Positions 22,440-31,100 of a DNA stretch of 41,914 nucleotides are shown one piece after another. Every line of letters starts with the position of its first letter. Positions within the stretch are counted from its first letter, which is position 1. The notes under the pieces are model-generated. The model did not search any database. It was not told the DNA's origin and worked only from the letters and a program-made list of their open reading frames with translations. The position numbers and the translations under genes are program-made. Source of the stretch: a virus; IMG/VR virus record IMGVR_UViG_3300030329_003902, positions 1 to 41,914 of that record; one strand, written 5' to 3'.

Positions 22440-25238
22440 ATGGCTATACGACTTGCAAGTAGCGTTGTATCAAATCCAGTTATAGCTACTGGAACTTTAT
22501 CAGTAACTGGTACTGGTCAATTACATCTTGATCCTAGCACTTCTGGTCAAGATGCTAAAACAACTTACTCGCTACAAGATAGCGATAAGTTTGTTATGGG
22601 AATTGATGAGAGTACATCGAATGATGATTTTGTTTTAAGTAGAGGTGGGTCACTTGGAACTAATAATGCTATAAGCGTAGATGGTTCTGATGGAGCAATT
22701 ACTGTTGGCTCCCTTACTATAGATAACATAATAGTTAACGGCACAACTATTGGACATACTTCAGATACAGATTTAATTACTCTAGCTTCTGGAGGAGTTA
22801 CTGTTACTGGAGCCTTAACAGTTGGGGTTGACGATACAGGTCATGATGTTAAATTCTTTGGTGCTACATCTGGTAGGTATATGTTGTGGGATGAAGATCA
22901 GGATTATCTGTTTTTTCCTGATAATGTAAAAGCTGTATTTGGTACTGGTGGTGACCTATCTATATATCACGATAGTAACCATTCATATATATCAGACCAA
23001 GGAACAGGCAATATAGCAATACTTGCAAATGATTTTCAAGTTAATAATGCTGCTAATAACGCAAACATGATAAGTGCTACGCAAGGTGGTGCTGTTGCAC
23101 TTAATCATGACGGTTCTACTAAATTATCAACTCACGCATCAGGCGTAGAGATTACTGGCTCTCTTGAGGTAGCAACCATTGACTATTCTGATGGTGACCT
23201 AGCCATGACGATTGCAGATGGTGGTGGGGTTACGTTTGCTCAAGCCACTACATTTAGCGACGATATCACTCTGTCATCTGGTGGAGCAGGGGCAATACAG
23301 TTTGGGGCAGCAGCAACAATTCAGATACCTGACAACGAATCTAACGCATTAACCATAGAAGAAAGCACTAATGACTATATGTACTTTCAAACAACTAATG
23401 GTAGTGAAAGAGTCCGTTTCAAGCAGGATGTGTATGTTGAAGGAACGACACCAAGAATAGTTATTGGTGACGCAGGAGCAGAGGACTCTTCTCTAGTCTT
23501 TGATGGCAATGCTCAAGACTATTATATCGGCATAGATGACACCAATGACAGGTTCAGCATTGGGACGGGGACTACAGTAGGGAGCGGTCTTGGAATTGCC
23601 ATGAATACTGGTGGTAATGTTTATATTGGAAATGGTGGCAGTTCACCTAATAACTCAACCACGCTAAGAGTTGACGGTGACCAGACAAGCCAGTATCCAA
23701 GAGGATTAGCTGTAGGGCTTGCCACTAATGTTCTGACTATGAATACCGACTCTGGCAACATAAATCATTTACAGGTTTATCCGGGCGAATCTGTTATTAA
23801 TGCCAATCTAACGGCAAGCTCTGTTTATTCAGCATATTTTGCAGAACCAGATATAAACGTATCTGCAACAGGAGCCTCCGTAACGCATGCCGCTACTGTT
23901 TATATTGCTAATGCTCCACATGAAGCTACTAGCAATAATTGGGCTTTCTGGGTAGATTCTGGGGCATCTAGACTTGATGGAAGTCTCACAATAGATGCTA
24001 ATGGTGGATGGGTTTACATGAAAGGTGGGGCTAGTAGCACCAATGCCACAGGAATTGCGTGGACATTCAACACCGCAGACACTCGATATTCTGAAATCCA
24101 GATGGACTACGATACGAGGGCTTCTGTTGGGTTGCTAATTCATTCAGGTTATCCCATAACAATTGACGCAACCACCCAGATTAATTACGACATTTCTGGC
24201 ACGACTTATGCTGAACAAAAAGCAACAATGTTCAGAACTTATACCGATATTTATATTGCTGGAACCACTCCGAGAATCGTTATTGGTGACGCAGGGGCTG
24301 AGGATACCGCTGTGGTCTTTGATGGTAACGTCAAAGATTGGTACATGGCATTGGATGACTCTGCGGATACTCTGGTAATTGGAGAAGGCTATACAGTAGG
24401 TACAACTCCTCGACTCACGATACAACCCTCTGGCTACCACTATTTTGGTATGTCAACATCTGGAGCATGGACTAGTAGTGGTGGTAGTTCGGTAGCCATT
24501 GGGTTTGCTTTAGAAACCGCCATAACAGCCGTAGATGGGGATACGTCTTATCAGGCTCATTTTCTTGCAGGGCATAACGGTGCAGGGTCTATTACCACGC
24601 AGGATAACTCCGAAACTATTGGCGTAGTATCAACGATGTACCTATCTGAACCTGACATTACAAAAGGTTCCGACACGATTACCGCTGCTGCAACGGTATA
24701 CATATCAGGTTATCCAACTGAGGGAGAGGATAATTATTCGCTGTATGTTGGTGCAGGAACTGCAAGATTCAATTCAGGGTTTAATCTTGGAAATTCAAAC
24801 TCTACGAACAATAAAATGGATGATTCCTCTGTAGGTTCTGGCTCGACCACTATGTATATTGGTAACCAAAGTATAACTACCTCCTCCGATATGAGACTAA
24901 AGACAGATATAGTACCTACGAATACTAAGGCTCTTGAATTAGTTGATAAGTTCAATGTTGTTGACTTCGGATGGGACGACCCTACAGATGAGGCAGAGTA
25001 CGATAAAAACTACAGAGGTAAGTACATGGGTATGCTTGCACAGGATACTGTAAAGGTAGCCCCTTGGGTAATCAATGACCAAGGTGGAGGTAGAGACTGT
25101 ACAGAATGTATGGCAGGCTTAGAGTGTGATAGTCATGGGATGTTTACAGTAGAATATCAACACTTAGTTCCCACTTTAATAAAAGCAGTACAGGAATTAA
25201 AACAAGAATTACAGGAGCTTAGAAATGGCAACAGGTGA
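22440..25238 (+). CDS. Tail fibre with C-terminal self-cleaving chaperone (peptidase S74)
   Basis: 932 residues. Repetitive beta-rich shaft: two copies of TTPRIVIGDAGAED (near residues 335 and 608), each followed by a similar block ending in EPDI..., TVYI and a Y/W-V-xx-G-x-R motif, show an internal duplication. The C-terminus (about 812-932) has TSSDMRLKTDI, YRGKYMGMLAQDTVKVAPWV, VEYQHLVPTLIKAVQELKQE, the intramolecular chaperone of endosialidase type. Its Ser before DMRLK is the self-cleavage site. It also has CTECMAGLEC. Likely the receptor-binding fibre. Confidence 0.88.
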   Translation: MAIRLASSVVSNPVIATGTLSVTGTGQLHLDPSTSGQDAKTTYSLQDSDKFVMGIDESTSNDDFVLSRGGSLGTNNAISVDGSDGAITVGSLTIDNIIVNGTTIGHTSDTDLITLASGGVTVTGALTVGVDDTGHDVKFFGATSGRYMLWDEDQDYLFFPDNVKAVFGTGGDLSIYHDSNHSYISDQGTGNIAILANDFQVNNAANNANMISATQGGAVALNHDGSTKLSTHASGVEITGSLEVATIDYSDGDLAMTIADGGGVTFAQATTFSDDITLSSGGAGAIQFGAAATIQIPDNESNALTIEESTNDYMYFQTTNGSERVRFKQDVYVEGTTPRIVIGDAGAEDSSLVFDGNAQDYYIGIDDTNDRFSIGTGTTVGSGLGIAMNTGGNVYIGNGGSSPNNSTTLRVDGDQTSQYPRGLAVGLATNVLTMNTDSGNINHLQVYPGESVINANLTASSVYSAYFAEPDINVSATGASVTHAATVYIANAPHEATSNNWAFWVDSGASRLDGSLTIDANGGWVYMKGGASSTNATGIAWTFNTADTRYSEIQMDYDTRASVGLLIHSGYPITIDATTQINYDISGTTYAEQKATMFRTYTDIYIAGTTPRIVIGDAGAEDTAVVFDGNVKDWYMALDDSADTLVIGEGYTVGTTPRLTIQPSGYHYFGMSTSGAWTSSGGSSVAIGFALETAITAVDGDTSYQAHFLAGHNGAGSITTQDNSETIGVVSTMYLSEPDITKGSDTITAAATVYISGYPTEGEDNYSLYVGAGTARFNSGFNLGNSNSTNNKMDDSSVGSGSTTMYIGNQSITTSSDMRLKTDIVPTNTKALELVDKFNVVDFGWDDPTDEAEYDKNYRGKYMGMLAQDTVKVAPWVINDQGGGRDCTECMAGLECDSHGMFTVEYQHLVPTLIKAVQELKQELQELRNGNR

Positions 25239-25488
25239 CATTTTAATAGAGATAACTGTCGAGGGTGGCACAAAAAAGTCCGCAACGATTCCGAGTGCAA
25301 CAAGGGTCAACGCCCTTGCTTGGATGAACAGGGAAAGAGGCGGAGATGATGGTGAGCCGAATTTAACTGATGCAACCTATTCGGTACATATTGCAAACAA
25401 TACTGCTAAAAGCATTATCCATGCAGCAGAAAAATCTCTGACACTTGCAGCAAAACCCGACACGCCGACATTTACAGCAGCAACATAA
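25225..25488 (+). CDS. Small protein overlapping the fibre gene end
   Basis: 87 residues. It overlaps the fibre by 14 bases, with CAGGAG before the ATG inside the fibre's end. Beta N-terminus (DILIEITVEGG) and a helical middle. Small proteins of this sort after S74 fibres may help fibre folding or trimming; that is a guess. It overlaps the next ORF by one base. Confidence 0.55.
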   Translation: MATGDILIEITVEGGTKKSATIPSATRVNALAWMNRERGGDDGEPNLTDATYSVHIANNTAKSIIHAAEKSLTLAAKPDTPTFTAAT

Positions 25489-25655
25489 TGAATTGGGGAA
25501 AGATAAGACCTCAAGTATTACTCGCTATTATTGCGTTAGCTATGGTTAGTATTATTGCATTACTTAAAGACGGTAATGGAGACATGATCGCTGTAGCTAC
25601 TGGATGTACTGGTGGGATAATAGCACTAGGGATGAAACTGTTAGAAGGGGAATAA
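25488..25655 (+). CDS. Small two-span membrane protein, holin candidate
   Basis: 55 residues: a basic N-terminus (NWGKIRPQ), a hydrophobic span at 10-26 (VLLAIIALAMVSIIALL), a polar turn (KDGNGD) and a second span at 32-50. Two spans and size fit a small class II-type holin. The TAATG overlap couples it to the previous gene, and it is followed by an XhlA-like gene. No endolysin is adjacent. Confidence 0.6.
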   Translation: MNWGKIRPQVLLAIIALAMVSIIALLKDGNGDMIAVATGCTGGIIALGMKLLEGE

Positions 25656-25669
25656 ACCCCTAGATCAGT

Positions 25670-25897
25670 ATGTCTGACGATATCAATCCTAGTTATATAA
25701 GAGAGACTATTAACCACAGGTTGGACAAGATTGAATCGTCTATTAGGTTAATAAAAGATAATGACTTTCACCACCTAAATATACGCTTAACAAAGCTAGA
25801 AGAAGGTCAAAATTGGATGAAAGGTTTATTATTTAGTATTATAGGTGTGATAATTGCATCATCAGTTGGTGTAATACTTACAGTAATTATGGTGTAA
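25670..25897 (+). CDS. XhlA-like membrane protein
   Basis: 75 residues. A coiled coil (TINHRLDKIESSIRLIKD, LNIRLTKLEEG, residues 13-46) and a C-terminal single span (GLLFSIIGVIIASSVGVIL) match the haemolysin XhlA / holin-associated layout. It probably works with the two-span protein upstream in membrane permeabilisation for lysis. Confidence 0.65.
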   Translation: MSDDINPSYIRETINHRLDKIESSIRLIKDNDFHHLNIRLTKLEEGQNWMKGLLFSIIGVIIASSVGVILTVIMV

Positions 25898-25904
25898 GGA
25901 GAGA

Positions 25905-26054
25905 ATGATGAGTCCACGAATTCTTATGGCACTTTGGCGGTTAATAAGAAGTTGTCGTGGCACTAAAGATAAAAGACGCATGTCTAGAGAGGAGCAGCGT
26001 CAAATCATGTTAGATGCTTGGCATTTAATAAAAGTTATAAGGAGAGAGAAGTAG
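25905..26054 (+). CDS. Small basic protein
   Basis: 49 residues, strongly Arg/Lys-rich (LIRSCRGTKDKRRMSREEQR), with AAGGAGAG before tandem ATGs (25905 and 25908). It fills the space between two genes. No motif; possibly nucleic-acid binding. Confidence 0.5.
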   Translation: MMSPRILMALWRLIRSCRGTKDKRRMSREEQRQIMLDAWHLIKVIRREK

Positions 26055-26056
26055 AT

Positions 26057-26230
26057 ATGACCCAACAGCAAGAAGTAATGATTACTATGGAAGATTTAGA
26101 AAGACTGTTTACTATAAATCCAATGGCAAGAGAACAGTTTAATGGAATCCTTAAAGATAAAAGGATTAAGGAGTTGGAAGAGCAGATTGCTGAGTCCAAT
26201 GAAGAGATTGTTACAATTGAAGAAGACTAA
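26057..26230 (+). CDS. Small acidic coiled-coil protein
   Basis: 57 residues from the ATG at 26057, chosen for AAGGAGAGAG upstream; the open frame extends back to 26018 without a site. The C-terminal half (DKRIKELEEQIAESNEEIV) is a coiled coil. Unknown role; it overlaps the next frame. Confidence 0.5.
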   Translation: MTQQQEVMITMEDLERLFTINPMAREQFNGILKDKRIKELEEQIAESNEEIVTIEED

Positions 26231-26495
26231 CATCGCACCTTATCGTCAGAAAGAAATAGCAGAGAAGATTGAGAATGGAGATAAAGTAGAAGTCTATTTC
26301 TGTACTGGCGTTGGGCTAGATTTAGAAGTTGATGGAGATGAGGTGTTAACTGCCAAAGAGTTTCACCTCACCCTTGCTGAAGATGACGGTTCTGCAATTA
26401 TTAGATGCAATGAAATCATTGGAGAAACAAGTGTTTGGCATGATATTCATATTTCTAACTTCAGCTTATACAGCGTTTTTTCAAGGAGTAAGTAA
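26199..26495 (+). CDS. Hypothetical protein, start uncertain
   Basis: About 98 residues. The conserved-looking part begins at KEIAEKIENGDKVEVYF and is alpha then beta. The only nearby ATG (26199) overlaps the previous gene by 32 bases and lacks a good ribosome site, so TTG starts near 26205-26214 are also possible. The stop overlaps the next ATG. Function unknown. Confidence 0.5.
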   Translation: MKRLLQLKKTNIAPYRQKEIAEKIENGDKVEVYFCTGVGLDLEVDGDEVLTAKEFHLTLAEDDGSAIIRCNEIIGETSVWHDIHISNFSLYSVFSRSK

Positions 26496-27061
26496 TGCCG
26501 AATAGTTCAGATGTAAGTGCAGGACAAACAGTTTTAGCATCTCAATATAATAACGTTAGAAAAGATCAAGTTCTTGGTGGAGTTACAGTCCAACGTAGTT
26601 CTTCTTTAACTGTAGGTAATACAGCACACGTTGCTATTCCTTGGGAATCAAAATCAGATACAGGTAGCACATATTTATTTGGTATGGATCGTTATACATC
26701 TGAAGGTACTACGTTTTGGGATTCTGGAAACGCAACTAGATTAACTCTTCCAGTTGCAGGATTGTATTTATGTGGACTGCAAATTCCTGCTATTGATGTA
26801 ACAACAGACACAGCTACAGTAGAAGTTTATGCTAAAAGAGGTAGTACAGCAGTTAGGTATTACCAACCTTCTTACATGCAAGTAGGTACTCCACCTGCAA
26901 CTGATACTGGTTTAATGGTTGTATTTCCTATGGTATTTGCAGCAAGTGATTGGTTTGAATGGTATATAACTCAAACTCAATCAAGTGGAACTGCTAACCA
27001 AACCTTTGGGGGATCAGGAACAGACGCAATTCATGCTTGGGTAGTGAGATTATCTTATTAA
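26495..27061 (+). CDS. Beta-rich appendage protein (C1q/TNF-like pattern)
   Basis: 188 residues. After a short N-terminus (GQTVLASQYNNVRKDQ) come alternating strands. FWDSGNATRLTLPVAGLYLCGLQI and the end DAIHAWVVRLSY follow the pattern of C1q-like jelly-roll domains in phage fibre and capsid-decorating proteins (LxxPxxGxYxxxxxV). Last gene of the rightward arm; likely a small receptor-binding or decoration protein. Confidence 0.55.
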   Translation: MPNSSDVSAGQTVLASQYNNVRKDQVLGGVTVQRSSSLTVGNTAHVAIPWESKSDTGSTYLFGMDRYTSEGTTFWDSGNATRLTLPVAGLYLCGLQIPAIDVTTDTATVEVYAKRGSTAVRYYQPSYMQVGTPPATDTGLMVVFPMVFAASDWFEWYITQTQSSGTANQTFGGSGTDAIHAWVVRLSY

Positions 27062-27069
27062 GGTAAAAG

Positions 27070-27399
27070 TCACTCTATACTTTTTAATCTAAACCTATGA
27101 GGGTTTATTCGTTTCTTGGTAACAGGATCATAGTCTGAGTTATAGTGTATTTTAACGTGAAAACAAATCTTACATACACCCTGTGACTCTGTGCCGTTAG
27201 GTTGCTCTACAAGATAGTAATGAGCATGTTCTTCTGGTTTAAAATACTCTACCTCTTGATCTCTATACCTTTTCACCCAAGTCTGACATGTCCTTTTGGG
27301 AATTCCTGATATCTCAGATATTTGATTAATACTAAATCCATTACGATAACCTGATATAACTATTGATGCTGTATTACCTCTTCTAAGATTCATTCGCAT
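27070..27399 (-). CDS. HTH protein with zinc pair
   Basis: 109 residues. SINQISEISGIPKRTCQTWVKRY is a Hin/Tc1-type helix-turn-helix. The second half has CKICFHVKIHYN, a possible CxxC-x-H metal site. Last leftward gene, ending 8 bases from the end of the rightward arm. Perhaps a transcription regulator; it has no resolvase or transposase catalytic motif. Confidence 0.6.
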   Translation of the reverse strand: MRMNLRRGNTASIVISGYRNGFSINQISEISGIPKRTCQTWVKRYRDQEVEYFKPEEHAHYYLVEQPNGTESQGVCKICFHVKIHYNSDYDPVTKKRINPHRFRLKSIE

Positions 27400-27721
27400 G
27401 TTTACTTGTTACCTTAACGTAAGAGTATCCTTTACCTTCTGAATAAACTTTTTCTAGCTGTAGTGGACTTAACATACGAACTAACTCATTCTTATTCCAC
27501 CTACCAGAGCCTTTGCTACTCACTATAGCAAGAGTGTGGTTACCTGATTTAATTTTATCTAACTCATTCTCATTACAAAATTCTGACAGCTGAGTATCAA
27601 CATCTTTTCTTCTTTCTTCTAATTCAGCCTTAAACCGATTAATCTTAACTCTCTCTTCTATTAATTCTTTTATCTTTAAAGCATCAGGATGCTCTTCTTC
27701 TATTAACTGTTCTATATCCAT
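27383..27721 (-). CDS. Helical phage protein of unknown role
   Basis: 112 residues. A long helix/coiled coil (IKELIEERVKINRFKAELEER), then a small alpha/beta part (SGRWNKNELVRMLSPLQLEKVY, GYSYVKVTSK). The combination is common in small phage early proteins. It overlaps both neighbours, so it is cotranslated. Function not recognised. Confidence 0.6.
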   Translation of the reverse strand: MDIEQLIEEEHPDALKIKELIEERVKINRFKAELEERRKDVDTQLSEFCNENELDKIKSGNHTLAIVSSKGSGRWNKNELVRMLSPLQLEKVYSEGKGYSYVKVTSKHANES

Positions 27722-28134
27722 AAAAATTCCTCATCTCCTGTGTGCATAGATATCCTATGCTTATTTTTACATGTGTAAGGATAAAACCCTTTATTGCCTA
27801 GAACTATATTCGCTGAGTAAAATCCTTTGTTCATTCTCTCCTTCATATCTTCTTTGCAGAACGGACATTCTGGAGTAAATATTGGTCTAGGGCTAGTTTG
27901 AAACATTCTGTTTCTACCAACCGTAACCATTATTGTTTTATCTGCCCACCCTTCTATATTTCCTGCGTATCTAACAAAATGAACATTCCCCTTAAATGTA
28001 GGGTTGCGATTAACTCTATTGTCTGGTCTTTCTATTGAGTACGCTATATACCCACAAGACACGCATGTTAAATAATCTTGTAAACTCATTAACCCATCGC
28101 ATTTGGGGCAAAGTTTATGCACTCTTTCCTCCAT
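27712..28134 (-). CDS. Double zinc-ribbon protein
   Basis: 140 residues. CPKC...CVSC (9-27) is a complete N-terminal zinc ribbon. A second site is CPFC...CKNKH in the C-terminal half. Between them are beta strands. It overlaps the MazG gene. Probable nucleic-acid- or protein-binding role, unknown. Confidence 0.6.
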   Translation of the reverse strand: MEERVHKLCPKCDGLMSLQDYLTCVSCGYIAYSIERPDNRVNRNPTFKGNVHFVRYAGNIEGWADKTIMVTVGRNRMFQTSPRPIFTPECPFCKEDMKERMNKGFYSANIVLGNKGFYPYTCKNKHRISMHTGDEEFLWI

Positions 28135-28549
28135 GCCTATGCTCTCGACTAGCGTTATATTTTGTTTTATCTTTAATTGCTCCCTCTAAATCAAGTCTAT
28201 ATCTTCCTGCTAAATCTGCCACGCGAATCATAATATCTGCAAGTTCAAATACGAATCCATGATTTTCAGAACTTCTTCCACCAAATTCAAATATATTATC
28301 TCCATGATCCCTGTATTCTTCTAACGCCTCAGACACCTCTGAGTGGATCAGAGAGAGGATATGAGGGATATCCCTGTCTTCATCCCACCAACCTTTTTCC
28401 TGTGCGATTTCATAAGAATTCTTAACGAGATTTTTTATAGTTACTCCACCGTCCCATCTAAGGTATTCATATGTTTCTACTAAAGGTGTAGGTTTATTTT
28501 TTTCTTTATTTAAAAAACCTTTTAAATGTTCTGGAATTTTCTTACTCAA
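28115..28549 (-). CDS. MazG-like nucleotide pyrophosphohydrolase
   Basis: 144 residues. LSLIHSEVSEALEEYR (65-80) and FELADIMIRVADLAGRY (101-117) are the two helices carrying the metal-binding acids (E71, E74, E102, D105). HRHGGK follows at the end. The family hydrolyses (d)NTPs to monophosphates; phage versions may adjust nucleotide pools or alarmones. Size and motifs are typical. Confidence 0.85.
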   Translation of the reverse strand: MSKKIPEHLKGFLNKEKNKPTPLVETYEYLRWDGGVTIKNLVKNSYEIAQEKGWWDEDRDIPHILSLIHSEVSEALEEYRDHGDNIFEFGGRSSENHGFVFELADIMIRVADLAGRYRLDLEGAIKDKTKYNASREHRHGGKSA

Positions 28550-28862
28550 TATATTCTCCTTCAGAATCGGTGTTACATATTAATACATTTCCATATATAT
28601 CAGAGAACGAACAGCTTGTAGCGAACTCGTTTATTTCATCTTCTCCATGTACTAATCCTTCTTCATCGCAAAGCATTACAGTAAATGGGTGAGTCGCATT
28701 AAACTCATATGAGTTTCTCTGTAATGGAACATGTTGAAAATACGCAGGTTTATTATTCGTACTAACAAGCCATTGTATTTCATCTAATGTAAAAAACTTT
28801 CCATTAGCAGGTTTAACATTAATCCTTAATCCGTCCTCTCTACACGTTACTATCTGTGCCAT
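28542..28862 (-). CDS. DUF3846-like protein
   Basis: 106 residues. LDEIQWLVS, then VMLCDEEGLVHGEDEINEFA, then IYGNVLICNTDSEGEYIE follow the layout of DUF3846 (lead helix with IQ, N-E-G turn, then G-x-V-L-I strand). Small phage and plasmid proteins of this domain have no firm function. Overlaps MazG by 8 bases. Confidence 0.55.
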   Translation of the reverse strand: MAQIVTCREDGLRINVKPANGKFFTLDEIQWLVSTNNKPAYFQHVPLQRNSYEFNATHPFTVMLCDEEGLVHGEDEINEFATSCSFSDIYGNVLICNTDSEGEYIE

Positions 28863-29145
28863 TATTAATCTCCTCTAAATACTTTTTATACTCTCTATCC
28901 ATTTCATCCATAGCTATTTTAGTTTTCTCTCCATTTTTAGGTTTAAATGGACTATCGTCATAGTTCAATTCATCCCAAGGTTCAGCGTAGGAGTTCTCCC
29001 AATCAACCTTATAACAATCAATATCTTTATAATCTCTATGGATTACGAGTACCCAATCGTTAAAAGTTCTAATATCATTTGGCAATACAGCAACCCCTCG
29101 ATCTCCAAGCCAATGTAATGCTTCTTGCTTGCTAATATTATTCAT
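28840..29145 (-). CDS. Hypothetical acidic protein
   Basis: 101 residues from the ATG at 29145, chosen for AAGGAGAGAG directly upstream. LGDRGVAVLPNDIRTFNDWVLVIHRDY is an alpha/beta segment. No motif is recognised. It lies between the ERCC4-like nuclease and the DUF3846-like gene and overlaps the latter. Confidence 0.55.
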   Translation of the reverse strand: MNNISKQEALHWLGDRGVAVLPNDIRTFNDWVLVIHRDYKDIDCYKVDWENSYAEPWDELNYDDSPFKPKNGEKTKIAMDEMDREYKKYLEEINNGTDSNV

Positions 29146-29155
29146 ATCTCTCTCC

Positions 29156-29860
29156 TTATCTAATAAAATCCATAACCTTATCAACAGTACGTTTACCAAA
29201 TCCTTCTATAGACATGAGTTCTTTAGGACTAGCTACAACAAGTTTTTCTAATGTTGGATATCTTTCTGCAAGTAAACCTGCTCTTTTAATACCTATTCCC
29301 ATTCTCTCGTACATCTCCATAAGTGGATTATCCAGTAACTTCCAATCAATAAACTTATGACGTTTTCTATAGAACACTTCCTCTGTGTGTTCTTCCTTTT
29401 TCCAGAATCTCATAATCGACATAATTAATGCGACCAAATGTTCTGTGTTTCTAACGTGTCGAACCCTACCACCACTTGCCTCAAATCTAGTCATGATAGA
29501 GTTTAGGTAATGGTATGAGAAACTTGACTCTCCCCACTTTCCACCCTTAACTCTCTCTTCTATTTTTCCACTTGTTAAATTAATTTTTTCGCTATCACCT
29601 ATAGTTACCAGATATGCCATATCAAACTCTTCAGTCATTCTTGGTAACTGTGTGATTAATCTTCCATCACGTAAAGAAGCCATGAGGTCACTAGGGGCTT
29701 TCTTTAATTCAAATCCCACACTAACTTTCTCAGCTTTCATTTTTCCCATAAACATTAAGTCAGCAGTATCGAGAGGAGTAACAACTACATCTGTTTGCTC
29801 CTCAAGATAATACTTTAGTGTTTGATCCATAGTTGCTTGGTTTGAGTCTAGAAGTATCAT
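29156..29860 (-). CDS. ERCC4/XPF-like nuclease
   Basis: 234 residues. SVGFELKKAPSDLMASLRDGRLITQ (47-71) is a variant of the ERCC4 nuclease motif (V-x-F-E-x-K-x3-D with S-x-x-D-G-R-L). The C-terminal end (TLEKLVVASPKELMSIEG, then FGKRTVDKVMDF) is a helix-hairpin-helix DNA-binding region. Such enzymes cut branched or 3-prime-flap DNA. The start at 29860 shares ATGA with the previous stop, with GAGGT upstream. It belongs to the recombination block. Confidence 0.8.
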   Translation of the reverse strand: MILLDSNQATMDQTLKYYLEEQTDVVVTPLDTADLMFMGKMKAEKVSVGFELKKAPSDLMASLRDGRLITQLPRMTEEFDMAYLVTIGDSEKINLTSGKIEERVKGGKWGESSFSYHYLNSIMTRFEASGGRVRHVRNTEHLVALIMSIMRFWKKEEHTEEVFYRKRHKFIDWKLLDNPLMEMYERMGIGIKRAGLLAERYPTLEKLVVASPKELMSIEGFGKRTVDKVMDFIR

Positions 29861-30339
29861 GGTGACCTCTTCTTTCCCCATACCGTATAAGCAAATCCGT
29901 AATTATTACCTATAAATGCTCCAGAGCATTTCTTGCTACAGAATATATTTTCTGGATGTTTAATAGTTCCAAAGTTTATATTCGCTCTTCTAACACTTGC
30001 TTGTCTGCCGATTAACTTAAACTCATTTTTACAAGTACCGCATACAGCTGTTATAGAGTTATCTTCTACTAAACAAGATGCACACTTATTTGTTTTTCTC
30101 TTACCCTGCAATTGTTTATTACAACCTTCACAGTAATATCTTTTAGCTAAAGGTCTATGCCTAACTATAGGATTAATTCCTAACTTATTATTTCTTTCAA
30201 TAACCTGATGTACTCTTTGTCTACTTATACCTAATTGCTTTGCTATATCAGCTAAAGTTATATAAGGACTCTCTGCACATATTGCTCGTATTTTATCTGC
30301 TTGTACCCATGAATTAGGTTGAAGATTTCTGTTATCCAT
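29857..30339 (-). CDS. HTH protein with multiple zinc pairs
   Basis: 160 residues. ITLADIAKQLGISRQRVHQVI (27-47) is a clear helix-turn-helix. It is followed by CEGC...CASC, CGTC and CSKKC, three further cysteine pairs likely to bind two zincs. It overlaps the nuclease gene and may regulate this operon or target the nuclease to DNA. Confidence 0.7.
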   Translation of the reverse strand: MDNRNLQPNSWVQADKIRAICAESPYITLADIAKQLGISRQRVHQVIERNNKLGINPIVRHRPLAKRYYCEGCNKQLQGKRKTNKCASCLVEDNSITAVCGTCKNEFKLIGRQASVRRANINFGTIKHPENIFCSKKCSGAFIGNNYGFAYTVWGKKRSP

Positions 30340-30341
30340 AA

Positions 30342-31100
30342 TTATCCGCCTATAACTTCTATTACTTTGTCAAAGGTAGGGTCATCTATTTCTTCTCCGA
30401 TCTTATTTACATCAATACGGCACTTTTCAACAATTGCATATCTCTCTTTAGATTCAGAGGAATATCTAAGTTGTATTTGTACGTCAACCCATTGAGGCAA
30501 CTGATTATTACCTGATATCTCAGTTCTAGTAGTTTTCTCACCTTTAGCGTTATAAACACTAGAACCATGATGAGTGATAATACAATTTAAGTTAGAATTC
30601 CTTATTGCATCTATAGAACTCTTCATAGCTTTATTTGCATAACGATAATCAAATGGGAATAAATCTCTACCCTGACTCTTACGCTTTCTATTAATTTCTT
30701 CCATTTCTACTTCTTGCATCATTTGATTCCAAGTAGTTCCTGTATCTATAACAAGAGTTCCATTGTCATCACCTTCAGCAATAACATCTTCTATAACCTG
30801 TTTCATATATCGATATATCTTTGTTTCTTCTACTAAAGTTCTTACCAAAGGAATATCATCTGTTGCTAATGCACTTCTAATAACTTCATCTATCTTTACA
30901 TCTTCATTCGAGATAGTCTTATTATCTAATGCAGTTTGTAAACTCCAGTATGGACCTTCTGGTTCTAAACTAAGGAAGTAAATTGGTTTAGGTGCGGTTA
31001 ATCCAAAGTAGCTTTTTCCTACTCCAGTAGATGCCCAAACACTCATAATGATTCTGCGTCTATTTTCTAAATATTGTTCTAACGATTCAAAATTGTTCAT
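30342..31100 (-). CDS. Sak4-like RecA-fold ATPase
   Basis: 252 residues. STGVGKSYFG (24-33) is Walker A; NGTLVIDTGT (113-122) is Walker B; NCIITHHG is the sensor-like strand. Length and fold match the AAA_24/Sak4 group of single-strand annealing or strand-exchange recombinases of phages. It stands next to a Cas4-like nuclease and an SSB-like candidate, the usual Sak4 company. Confidence 0.75.
   Translation of the reverse strand: MNNFESLEQYLENRRRIIMSVWASTGVGKSYFGLTAPKPIYFLSLEPEGPYWSLQTALDNKTISNEDVKIDEVIRSALATDDIPLVRTLVEETKIYRYMKQVIEDVIAEGDDNGTLVIDTGTTWNQMMQEVEMEEINRKRKSQGRDLFPFDYRYANKAMKSSIDAIRNSNLNCIITHHGSSVYNAKGEKTTRTEISGNNQLPQWVDVQIQLRYSSESKERYAIVEKCRIDVNKIGEEIDDPTFDKVIEVIGG

Noticed and set aside
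27070-27399. Resolvase or transposase from the HTH
   Set aside because: Only the HTH is present; no serine-recombinase or DDE catalytic region.
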